A DNA stretch of 16,442 bases, taken from contig JAEYSJ010000380.1 in the NCBI GenBank assembly GCA_023434855.1, positions 1 through 16,442 of the forward strand, read 5' to 3'. This document shows, in pieces, positions 5,851-12,962 of the stretch. The position numbers and the translations under genes are program-made. Below the pieces are notes generated by a model that was not told where the DNA came from, did not search any database, and worked only from the letters and a program-made list of their open reading frames with translations. This stretch comes from Bacillota bacterium (lineage in GTDB: Bacteria > Bacillota_C > Negativicutes > JAEYSJ01). The stretch's first letter is position 1, and every line of letters begins with the position of its first letter.

Positions 5851-8443
5851 GCTTTGCCAGCATTTCAATAAATACTTCGGCCAAAACAGGATCAAACTGA
5901 GTTCCCGCGCAACGGCGTATTTCATCGATGGCTTCCTGAGAGGTCATAGCCTTCCGGTAAGGACGGCTGTTTGTCATGGCATCAAAGGTGTCTGCAAGTG
6001 CCAGTATGCGGCAGGCCAAAGGTATTTTCTCACCACTAACACCAAGAGGATACCCTTGACCGTTCCACCATTCATGATGCTTTAAAATCCAGTCGGCAAT
6101 AGGCACCAAGTCTGGCGCTGATTTGGCAATACGAAACCCAATTTCCGAATGGCGCCGCATAACGGCATATTCTTCAGGTGTTAGGCTGTCGGGTTTAAAT
6201 AGAATGCTGTCAGGAATACCGACCTTTCCAATATCATGAAACTTGGCAAAGAGGCGCAAATCGGCAATTGTCGGCGCTGGAAGCTCCAGTTCCCAGGCTA
6301 ATGCTTCTACAAGAGTTTGCAGACGGTCGGCATGACCTTCTGTAATATAGTCCCTGGCCTCCAAAGCCTGCATCATTGCTTGTACAATTGCACTTCGTGT
6401 ACTCATGCTCTGGTGCATTTTTTCCCGGTACATGTTATTATCTGCTTCCTTGAACAGTATATCGATATTATCGACCATGTTAAAGTCTGCCGCCCAGCCG
6501 ATAGAGAGGCTTAGCGGAAGCTGGGAATTCGCTTTGTTATATTTCTCCACAGACGCCTTTATCGCAACATCAAGCTTTATCATTTTTCCCTGGTCAGGCT
6601 CAAGTACAAGTAGAGCGAATTCGTCCCCGCCAATTCTGGCAACAAAATCCGGAGAAGTCGCACAAGACTGCAGTAATTTTGCGGCAGCTTTAAGCAATTC
6701 ATCACCGGCGTGATGGCCTAATGTATCGTTAATCAGCTTGAGACCGTCAACATCACAAATGAAAATTCCTACACCTTTGTTATGATAACAAATTTTGTGA
6801 GTTTCTTCCTCAAAGTATGTCCGGTTGAAAACCGTCGTTAAGGAGTCATGCAAACTAAGATATTCCAGTTTTTGTTCCATTTGTTTTTTTTGCGTAATAT
6901 CCCTGACGATAGCCAGTACCTCATCGTCGCTTACTTTCACAAAGCGGGCCTCAAAATCGTATTGCTGGTTATTTTGCTGCAGTTGATATTCCAGTAATTG
7001 GATGCCGCCACTATTAATGGCATTTTGAATGCGGGAAAAAACTTCATGGGCCAATTCTTCAGGAAGGATATCAAAGACACTTTTCCCTCGCATCTCCACC
7101 GGAGAAATTTCAGAATTTATAGGAGAATGATTGTCAAGATGTACGCCTTGTTTGTTGTAGAGCAGCATATAATCAGGAATAGCCCTTAAAAGAGCCAGTT
7201 TTTGCGTTTGTGAATAAGCAAGCTGCGACTCTATTTTTTTACGCTCCGAAATATCCCTGGCAACCGCGAGACAGCATTCTGTACCATCAATTGTTGCTTT
7301 CCTGATGTTTACCTCTAAATACAGATTCTCGCCCTGTTTATTAGTTACAGACAACTCTGCAAGTTGGGAAAATTCGATAGACGCGTTTCTAATCATCTCT
7401 ACTAACTTGCCATTACAGTGAGCGTTAATTTTTTCTATGCCCATTTGCTTCATTTCCAGCAGGGATATGCCAAATAATTCTTCAGCCTTATGGTTGCAGT
7501 CTATTGGCTCCGCCGAGACTGCATCATGCACGAGAATTGCATCACTTGTTGCATCAAAAATAGCTCTAATTGTTTCTTCCTTCTTTTTGCGTTCTTCCAA
7601 ATGCTGCCGCAATTGAGCATGCAGCTGAGCATTATCTAAAGCAATCGAAGCCATTGATGCAAAACGCTCCAGCAGTTCAACGTGAATGGTATCGAAATGC
7701 CGGTCAGGCTCAGTATATGCGAGGCCCAAAGTTCCAATGACCTTTTCTTTCGACTTTAAGGGAACCTGAATTATCGATTGAACAGCACCTAATTGAGGCG
7801 CATTAGAGCGATGTTCCCATGTTACATAGTTCTCGACAATAGAAGTTTTGCCAGTCTGAAAAACCTGGCCGACATGTCCGGTATCAGGTTTTATTTTAAA
7901 GGTACCTGGCTGGGCTTGGAAGATTCCTAAGCCCAGCTTTATATCAATGAATTCCTGTTCAGCATCCAAAAGGCTTATAAATCCATTCTCTGTCCTGGCA
8001 AGTTCGGTGGCACTGTAGACAATCACATTCAGCAGGGTATCCATATCAACCTGATTAATAAGACCCACCATTGCTTCCTGCAGCGTCAGCAAGATTGTAT
8101 TCTGAGTTCTAATCTTTTCCCGCGAACCGAGTACCTCATTAAATTGCTGCCGCAATTCTTCTTCTGTTGCAATCAGTTCTTCATGGACAGATGTAAGTTC
8201 ATCAAAGTTATTCTGCTGGAGTTGGTTGGATTGAGATAACCGCATTATATAACGCCTGCTCATGATGTAGACGATAAAAGCTGTAATTACGACATATAAC
8301 CAGCCCTTAATTACAGATATAAACGCCGTTACATCTTTATCAAGGGGTAAAGACCAAACCAGGGTTTCAGAAAATAATATCCAAAGGATTCCAAATAGGA
8401 AATACACTAAAGAAATTTTTAAAGCGTATTTTTTATCTGTCAT
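5846..8443 (-). CDS. Membrane-anchored GAF-PAS-PAS-GGDEF-HD-GYP cyclic-di-GMP signalling protein
   Basis: The protein has 865 aa. Two N-terminal membrane helices (about 8-30 and 38-62) are followed by a Gln/Glu-rich coiled coil (about 65-115), a GAF domain (about 125-285), two PAS domains (about 290-405 and 415-525), a GGDEF domain with an intact GGDEF motif at 605-609, and a C-terminal HD-GYP domain (about 685-865). The HD-GYP domain has HDIGKVGIP from His736 and HHEWWNGQGYP at 789-799. GGDEF domains make c-di-GMP and HD-GYP domains degrade it, so the protein could do either or switch with its sensor input. The RxxD product-inhibition site expected just before GGDEF reads TSPD, so feedback inhibition is probably lost. 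The start has AGGAGA (8456-8451) 7 bases upstream. The gene is transcribed alone, divergent from the protease gene. The ligands of GAF and PAS are unknown. Confidence 0.93.
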   Translation of the reverse strand: MTDKKYALKISLVYFLFGILWILFSETLVWSLPLDKDVTAFISVIKGWLYVVITAFIVYIMSRRYIMRLSQSNQLQQNNFDELTSVHEELIATEEELRQQFNEVLGSREKIRTQNTILLTLQEAMVGLINQVDMDTLLNVIVYSATELARTENGFISLLDAEQEFIDIKLGLGIFQAQPGTFKIKPDTGHVGQVFQTGKTSIVENYVTWEHRSNAPQLGAVQSIIQVPLKSKEKVIGTLGLAYTEPDRHFDTIHVELLERFASMASIALDNAQLHAQLRQHLEERKKKEETIRAIFDATSDAILVHDAVSAEPIDCNHKAEELFGISLLEMKQMGIEKINAHCNGKLVEMIRNASIEFSQLAELSVTNKQGENLYLEVNIRKATIDGTECCLAVARDISERKKIESQLAYSQTQKLALLRAIPDYMLLYNKQGVHLDNHSPINSEISPVEMRGKSVFDILPEELAHEVFSRIQNAINSGGIQLLEYQLQQNNQQYDFEARFVKVSDDEVLAIVRDITQKKQMEQKLEYLSLHDSLTTVFNRTYFEEETHKICYHNKGVGIFICDVDGLKLINDTLGHHAGDELLKAAAKLLQSCATSPDFVARIGGDEFALLVLEPDQGKMIKLDVAIKASVEKYNKANSQLPLSLSIGWAADFNMVDNIDILFKEADNNMYREKMHQSMSTRSAIVQAMMQALEARDYITEGHADRLQTLVEALAWELELPAPTIADLRLFAKFHDIGKVGIPDSILFKPDSLTPEEYAVMRRHSEIGFRIAKSAPDLVPIADWILKHHEWWNGQGYPLGVSGEKIPLACRILALADTFDAMTNSRPYRKAMTSQEAIDEIRRCAGTQFDPVLAEVFIEMLAKQ

Positions 8444-8492
8444 GGTATTCTCTCCTCTCTGTAAAATTCAGGGTGAATCCCATGCTCTATTA

Positions 8493-8538
8493 TGTCATAT
8501 AGTGTCATATAATGAAATTTAATTCTATAAAGTCTCAA
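8493..8538 (-). promoter_or_regulatory. Promoter of the GGDEF/HD-GYP gene with overlapping direct repeats
   Basis: On the minus strand TTGAGA (8538-8533), an 18-base spacer and CATTAT (8514-8509) resemble a vegetative promoter. It would start transcription about 60 bases before the ATG. A 10-bp direct repeat on the plus strand, TGTCATATAG (8493-8502) then TGTCATATAA (8503-8512), overlaps the -10 and the predicted start point. That placement would suit a repressor or response-regulator site. The promoter elements are only moderate matches. Confidence 0.35.
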
Positions 8539-8689
8539 TTTCTCCTCTATTTGGTCAATATATTTACTGGCAAGCCTTATTAACGAGATAAGAGAGAATT
8601 TAAAAAACCGCTTGTTACTCCTTTATGGCATAGAACAGCATCAGGAAAACTATTTTTTGTTCCTGCCTATGTAATTTAACAAAAACGGT

Positions 8690-8719
8690 TTGATAAAATT
8701 TACATTTAGTGCGTAAATT
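8690..8719 (+). promoter_or_regulatory. Candidate promoter of the serine protease gene
   Basis: TTGATA (8690-8695), an 18-base spacer and TAAATT (8714-8719) lie about 50 bases before the TTG start of the protease gene. This is a plausible sigma-A-type promoter. The rest of the 8539-8689 gap shows no gene and only an imperfect CAGGAA/TTCCTG stem around 8642-8666. Confidence 0.4.
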
Positions 8720-8771
8720 ATGGTAAAATTGACTTGGTTTTATTTTTTTAATATTTAAAGGGGGCTTTTCT

Positions 8772-9890
8772 TTGTTTAAAAAATTATCACCTTTCTTTTT
8801 TGTTTTTTTTGTGCTTTGTCTTGTTACACAACCAGGTTTTGCCCTGCCGCTGCCTGATGGAGATTTTAACAGACAGCAGGCAATTGATACTTTTTTTAAA
8901 GACAAACCTGAAAATCCAATTGAAGGTATTTGGGTAACAGATGATAACAAATATGAACTTGCAATTGTTAAAAATGATTTTTCCATCTGTCAGGGATATG
9001 ATTATATTGGATTTATAGTTCAATCTACCGACCCTGCGTGGGAAGCAGGCAAAATCAAGCTGCAGCTGAAGGCTACCGCTATTCCTAAGTTGTTTACCGG
9101 ATTAGTACATAAAAAGCCGAACAGTTATCTCAATATAACAGATGAGCAATCAGTAGGAACTACTTTCCGGATAGGTGCCAATCATATTATGCAATATACC
9201 AATGAACGGAAAGAAATGAAGTTTCTCTTTAGAATATATCCGGGAACTGCAAATGCTAACACCCGCTCCGGTACCGGGTTCTTTATAACCGCCGACTTAC
9301 TTGTAACCAACAATCATGTCGTAGACAATTCCGAAACCATTGAGATTAAATATAACAATGGTCAAAAAGCATCAGCTACTGTAATAAAAAAAGATCCTGT
9401 CAATGATCTGGCTTTATTAAAAGTAAATAAATCAGAACCCTCAGTAACCCCGTTATCAATAGCCAATATCCAAAATTGCAAAGATGGTGATACTGTATAT
9501 ACTGTAGGATTTCCCCTGCCGAACCTCCTAGGCACGAAAGCCAAACTAAGTGAAGGAATAATAAATAGCACCACAGGTATTCAGGATGATGTAAGGATGT
9601 ATCAGATCAGCATCCCGATACAGCCCGGGAATAGCGGCGGTCCGTTAATTAACGCCAAGGGGCAGGTTGTGGGTGTCGTCACTGCCTCCGTAAATCCGAT
9701 TACGTCTCTGCTATTAACAGGATCCTATCCGCAAAATGTAAACTTCGCCATGAAAATTAATTATTTAAATAATCTTCTTAATACGCTTCCCGAGGAAATA
9801 CATCTTCCCAAAAAAGGTTCCGGTGAACTTACTCCCGCCGAAATTATGGTTTTAGCCAAAAAATCGGTTGTGGAGATTGAGGTAAAATAA
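8772..9890 (+). CDS. Secreted trypsin-like serine protease (HtrA/DegP catalytic domain, no PDZ)
   Basis: The protein has 372 aa. An N-terminal signal peptide (about residues 1-25, basic MFKK, long Phe/Val/Leu core, probable cleavage after GFA) sends it to the periplasm or exterior. Residues about 26-150 form an unrecognised domain, including GIWVTDDNKYELAIV, that looks beta-rich. The protease domain follows with a complete catalytic triad: His182 in TNNHVVD, Asp212 in NDLALL, and Ser288 in PGNSGGPL. These contexts match the HtrA/DegP (S1C) family. Unlike classic HtrA, there is no PDZ domain after the protease domain. The start is TTG at 8772, chosen for AAAGGGGG (8757-8764) 7 bases upstream and for the signal peptide it begins. 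It is probably monocistronic, divergent from the c-di-GMP gene. A role in envelope protein quality control or specific processing is inferred. Confidence 0.9.
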   Translation: MFKKLSPFFFVFFVLCLVTQPGFALPLPDGDFNRQQAIDTFFKDKPENPIEGIWVTDDNKYELAIVKNDFSICQGYDYIGFIVQSTDPAWEAGKIKLQLKATAIPKLFTGLVHKKPNSYLNITDEQSVGTTFRIGANHIMQYTNERKEMKFLFRIYPGTANANTRSGTGFFITADLLVTNNHVVDNSETIEIKYNNGQKASATVIKKDPVNDLALLKVNKSEPSVTPLSIANIQNCKDGDTVYTVGFPLPNLLGTKAKLSEGIINSTTGIQDDVRMYQISIPIQPGNSGGPLINAKGQVVGVVTASVNPITSLLLTGSYPQNVNFAMKINYLNNLLNTLPEEIHLPKKGSGELTPAEIMVLAKKSVVEIEVK

Positions 9891-9940
9891 TATAATCTAA
9901 AACCAAAAGTAACACTGCAAATTGATTTTGTATTATAAGT

Positions 9941-9976
9941 AAATGACCTGCTGCCCAAACAGACAGCAGGTCATTT
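9941..9976. terminator. Strong 13-bp hairpin after the protease gene
   Basis: The arms AAATGACCTGCTG (9941-9953) and CAGCAGGTCATTT (9964-9976) are perfect complements around a 10-nt loop, 50 bases after the protease stop. The stem ends in A/T pairs on both sides, so each strand has a short T-tract. It probably ends protease transcription and perhaps also transcription from the minus side. Confidence 0.6.
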
Positions 9977-10090
9977 GCCATTTGATGTTCCTAAGTGGCT
10001 TAGCTTTGGCTCCTGGTAATGATAATTACTGCGCACACAATAAACAGCTGTGTCAATAGCAGCGGAAGATGTCAGTTGTTCTTTGGCCAA
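9971..10090 (-). CDS. Doubtful 39-aa ORF ending in the hairpin
   Basis: A minus-strand open frame runs from TTG (10090) to TGA (9971-9973), with its stop inside the 3' stem of the 9941-9976 hairpin, the same layout as the better-supported 46-aa gene at 5512-5652. The predicted product, starting MAKEQLTSSAAIDTAVYCVR, has protein-like composition. However, no ribosome binding site precedes the TTG and there is no ATG or GTG near the start. It may be a real small gene, a decayed gene end, or chance. Confidence 0.2.
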   Translation of the reverse strand: MAKEQLTSSAAIDTAVYCVRSNYHYQEPKLSHLGTSNGK

Positions 10091-10445
10091 AATAATCGGG
10101 GTCTACTATGGAAATTGGTAAAGACCCTATGTACCTTAAACCATTTTTTTCATATTATATGTAAAGCCATCTATTTCATAGTTATTATCCAAAACCTCAT
10201 ACGACCTGTTTAAAAAGATTATACTAATTGGGGATTAATTTAGTAACGATTACTATTAAAGGAGACTTGGGATTTGTTGCCGAAATAATAGCTAGCTTTT
10301 CCCCCTTGGTAACCGTTTTTTACAAATTATTTTTTAGGAAAATAACGCCTTGCAAAATTCCAGTATCAGTGCTGATTGTTGCCGGAATCGTTTAGTTGGA
10401 GTATAAGGAATCGTTGCCGGCGCAAGAATATCGGAGGTAAACCAG
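9977..10445. other. Intergenic region before fetAB with a candidate promoter
   Basis: Apart from the doubtful ORF at 9971-10090 I find no supportable gene here. A GGGTCT/AGACCC inverted pair flanks about 10100-10126. TTGCCG (10379-10384), a 17-base spacer and TATAAG (10402-10407) form a plausible promoter for fetAB, about 40 bases before its TTG start. The string GGAATCGTT occurs twice in this promoter (10384-10392 and 10408-10416). A hydrophobic open frame at 10228-10395 is not convincing. Confidence 0.35.
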
Positions 10446-11141
10446 TTGGAAATTATTCGATGTGACAAGGTTAGTTTGACAAAAAAAGGACAACATTTGT
10501 TGCAAAATGTTTCATTGAAGATAGAACAGGGGGAGCTAATCGGCATAGCCGGGCCTTCCGGTTCCGGCAAGTCCTCCCTCTTTCGAATCTTGAATCTTCT
10601 GCAGAGTCCTACCGAGGGAACGGTAATGTACAAGAACAAAGACATTAGGCAATACAATCCCATGCAGTTACGCCGCCAAATAGGATATGTACTGCAAAAA
10701 CCGTATCTTTTCGAAGGTACGGTTCGCGACAATCTTGAGTATCCCTACCTCATCTGGAGACGGGATCCAGATGAGGCGGAGATTAATTCATATCTGACAA
10801 GGGTTAACCTGACTACCGGGGTTTTGGTGAAACGCGGCAGCGAGATGTCCGGCGGCGAACAGCAGCGGGTTGCTTTTGTCAGATCGCTGCTGGCTAAACC
10901 GGAAGTATTGCTGCTTGACGAAATATCGGCGGCATTGGACGAACAAAATACGTTGGTCTTAGAGCAACTTATCAGGAAGGAACAGGCGGCGCGAAACATA
11001 ACCGTACTCTTTATTTCCCACAATACCGACCAACTTCGCCGCTTAGCGCAAAAAATAATCTATATAGAACAAGGACAGGTGAGTTTCTACGGGGAAACCG
11101 ACGAGTTCTTTGAAGTCCGGGGAGGTTTGAAAGATGACTAG
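10446..11141 (+). CDS. fetA: FetA-like ABC transporter ATPase (iron export family)
   Basis: The protein has 231 aa and is a complete ABC nucleotide-binding subunit. Walker A GPSGSGKS is at 36-43, the Q-loop Gln at 84, the signature SGGEQQ at 135-140, Walker B LLLDE at 155-159, and the switch His at 192. The sequence alone says only ABC ATPase. The identity comes from its partner, a FetB (UPF0014/YbbM) permease overlapping its 3' end by 8 bases. In E. coli FetAB (YbbLM) exports iron and improves resistance to oxidative stress. The start is TTG at 10446; GGAGG (10433-10437) lies 8 bases upstream. The two genes are surely co-transcribed and likely translationally coupled. The metal specificity in this organism is inferred. 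Confidence 0.88.
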   Translation: MEIIRCDKVSLTKKGQHLLQNVSLKIEQGELIGIAGPSGSGKSSLFRILNLLQSPTEGTVMYKNKDIRQYNPMQLRRQIGYVLQKPYLFEGTVRDNLEYPYLIWRRDPDEAEINSYLTRVNLTTGVLVKRGSEMSGGEQQRVAFVRSLLAKPEVLLLDEISAALDEQNTLVLEQLIRKEQAARNITVLFISHNTDQLRRLAQKIIYIEQGQVSFYGETDEFFEVRGGLKDD

Positions 11142-11886
11142 CATGACTTTGGCATTAACCTTCAGTCTGGTGGCTGTGGCTTTGGCGATATCATATAAGG
11201 AAAAGATAGGCCTTGAAAAGGACATGATCGTAGGCAGCATCCGGGCCGTGATTCAGCTCTCCGTCATCGGGCTCGTCCTTAAGTTCGTGTTCAATTTGAA
11301 CAATGCTCCTTTAACCAGCATAATCTTGCTTATAATGGTTTACAACGCCTCAACGGTAGCGGCCAAAAGAGGATCAGGCATCGGCCACGCCGGAATTATT
11401 TCGTTTGCGGCTATTCTGGCTGGCCTGGTAATCACACTAGGCGGTCTCATCGGTTTTCATGCTGTGTCTTATCAGCCCAGTGAAGTTATCCCGGTCAGCG
11501 GAATGGTAGTCGGCAACTCGATGGTGGCATTAGGACTATTATACAGAGATCTGCTAAGCAGCTTCGCTGATCGCCGTGAAGAAGTGGAAGTAAAACTCTG
11601 TTTAGGGGCAACGCCGCGCGAAGCGGCCAGAAACCTGATTCGAAACAGCATTAAGACGGCTATGGTGCCGACAATCGATTCTATGAAAACTCTCGGGATC
11701 GTACAACTTCCCGGAATGATGACAGGCTTGATTTTGGCCGGTACGTCTCCGGAGGTAGCTATCAAGTATCAGATCATGGTTGCTTTTATGCTTACAGGGG
11801 CTGTTACTATTTCTGGATTTATCGCCAGCTACTGGGCTTACCGGAGTTTTTTCAACAACATGGCCCAACTCGTTGACGAAAGTTGA
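11134..11886 (+). CDS. fetB: FetB-like permease of the iron-export ABC transporter
   Basis: The protein has 250 aa, typical of the UPF0014/FetB family, and is a polytopic inner-membrane protein with about six to seven hydrophobic segments. Family-type stretches are visible: RAVIQLSVIGLVL near residue 35, SGMVVGNSMVALG in the middle, LGATPREAARNLIRNSIK, and the highly conserved IDSMKTLGIVQLPGMMTG followed by LAGTSPEVAIKYQ. It overlaps the ATPase gene by 8 bases, which ties the two proteins into one exporter. The start used is ATG at 11134, within the ATPase gene, with AGGTTTG-type purines before it. A very strong terminator follows about 55 bases after the stop. Substrate (iron or another transition metal) is inferred from the E. 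coli homologue. Confidence 0.92.
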   Translation: MTSMTLALTFSLVAVALAISYKEKIGLEKDMIVGSIRAVIQLSVIGLVLKFVFNLNNAPLTSIILLIMVYNASTVAAKRGSGIGHAGIISFAAILAGLVITLGGLIGFHAVSYQPSEVIPVSGMVVGNSMVALGLLYRDLLSSFADRREEVEVKLCLGATPREAARNLIRNSIKTAMVPTIDSMKTLGIVQLPGMMTGLILAGTSPEVAIKYQIMVAFMLTGAVTISGFIASYWAYRSFFNNMAQLVDES

Positions 11887-11938
11887 AGTGTAACTTCCAA
11901 ACCCGATTGCCAGCAAAAATATAAAGCAGGAGAAATAT

Positions 11939-12001
11939 AAGCGTAAAAAGGGCGCTACCAATCTGCATTCTTGCAGATTGGTAGCGCCCTTTCACGCTTT
12001 T
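11939..12001 (+). terminator. Exceptionally long hairpin terminator after fetAB
   Basis: The arms 11947-11967 and 11972-11992 pair perfectly over 21 positions with a TTCT loop. After a small internal bulge, AAGCGT (11939-11944) pairs with ACGCTT (11994-11999). The plus strand ends in CCCTTTCACGCTTTT, giving T-tracts for fetAB. The minus side also has T-tracts (TTTTTACGC), so it can stop transcripts from the convergent 12121-12708 gene as well. Bases 12002-12120 hold nothing else I can identify. Confidence 0.85.
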
Positions 12002-12120
12002 CTCATGGAAATCCGCAAATGGTGAAGACGTTCCACGACCATGCAAACCCACCTATTTCGCCAAAAGACGCTTTGGGAATATTACCGGAATAGTCGTCAT
12101 CATCTTAAATTTCTACCGAT

Positions 12121-12708
12121 TTAAAAATTTCTCGTAAAACCTAATGTATATCCATGAGCATTGTAGGACGGATTATGACTTCTAAAACCATTAGAAATAT
12201 GCATGAACATATACCCGACATTAACTGAAGAGTTTTTGCTTATTTTGTAAATGAATTGCGGTCCGATCCGCCACATAAAATTAAAATATCTCCCTCCGGC
12301 CGGGAATATTTTGTCATAAATAATAAATCCGCCACTCATATCTATTGCTTCATATAGCTTTCCCGAGACGTGCCTTTCATTGCGAATCATATAAACAGGC
12401 CCGATGCCGAGGGCAGAACAGCCTTTTTGATTACGGTCATCATCATTTAGGTACCCATACGGCCGGGTGACTGTAATGCCTCGATATACAGATCTATTAT
12501 TTGTTTGCGAAATATTCTCAAGCATATGTACTGATACTGTGTCAATATAGCGGTCTCTAAAGTGCGTATGAGTAAAGTAATCCCACTCCAGTTCATACTT
12601 TGGGTCATTCGGTTCACGCGTGGAGTCGGCCGCATAGCAATATGACTTTCCCGGCATGCCAATCAGCAAAATAGTAATAACAAATACTAAACAAATCAAT
12701 CTGCGCAC
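12121..12708 (-). CDS. PagL-like outer-membrane barrel, putative lipid A 3-O-deacylase
   Basis: The protein has 195 aa. A signal peptide covers about residues 1-26 (MRRLI start, hydrophobic core, SYCYA end). The remainder alternates polar and hydrophobic residues as in a small beta-barrel and ends in Phe, as outer-membrane proteins usually do. The C-terminal block YMFMHISNGFRSHNP matches the acyloxyacyl hydrolase/PagL family (PF09411), in which the His and Ser of HxSN (His170, Ser172) are catalytic. PagL of Pseudomonas uses Glu 14 residues after the His; here that position is Ala184, so activity is uncertain. The start is GTG at 12708, with AAGGAG 9 bases upstream. A substrate of lipid A fits a diderm Firmicute. 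Alternatively it may be a structural or inactive barrel. Confidence 0.75.
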   Translation of the reverse strand: MRRLICLVFVITILLIGMPGKSYCYAADSTREPNDPKYELEWDYFTHTHFRDRYIDTVSVHMLENISQTNNRSVYRGITVTRPYGYLNDDDRNQKGCSALGIGPVYMIRNERHVSGKLYEAIDMSGGFIIYDKIFPAGGRYFNFMWRIGPQFIYKISKNSSVNVGYMFMHISNGFRSHNPSYNAHGYTLGFTRNF

Positions 12709-12738
12709 AATACGACACTCCTTGTATGAGTTTTTCTA

Positions 12739-12849
12739 CCTGTATCAGAATTTATAACTTTTCGGGCAACTGCAAACAGTTGATTACCTGCAGTTTAGCC
12801 GAAAAGTAACTTAAATTCCTCACAGTACGAAAACGGAACGTTTTTCTTA
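12739..12849 (+). repeat. Left copy of a 111-bp structured inverted repeat flanking pirin
   Basis: This copy matches the reverse complement of 13860-13970 at 104 of 111 positions without gaps. It contains a long imperfect stem-loop at 12749-12817: AATTTA with TAAATT, ACTTTTCG with CGAAAAGT, and ACTGCA with TGCAGT around a 14-nt loop. A second small hairpin follows at about 12831-12844, AAAACG-GAA-CGTTTT, running into TTTTTCTT. On the plus strand it looks like a structured RNA with a terminator-like end pointing at pirin. It occupies the gap between the PagL-like gene and pirin. Confidence 0.9.
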
Positions 12850-12962
12850 ATTCACTGGCCTTCTGTGAAAAAGAACAATGGTTAATATTCTATACACTGA
12901 GTTAATTTCCCTGTTAAATTATCAAATTATCGGGAAGATTTTTATATTTAGCGAACCCCGGC

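Noticed and set aside
5668..5925. 85-aa minus-strand ORF between the HD-GYP gene and the small gene
   Set aside because: It starts inside the HD-GYP coding region and crosses its terminator. Shorter starts (GTG or ATG) have no ribosome site, though the C-terminal half has protein-like composition.
10228..10395. Hydrophobic 42-55 aa plus-strand frame before fetAB
   Set aside because: The only AAAGGAG in it is 2 bases from a TTG, too close to work, and the upstream TTG has no ribosome site.
11852..12052. 66-aa minus-strand ORF between fetB and the PagL-like gene
   Set aside because: It reads through both arms of the long terminator hairpin and into fetB, and has no ribosome site.
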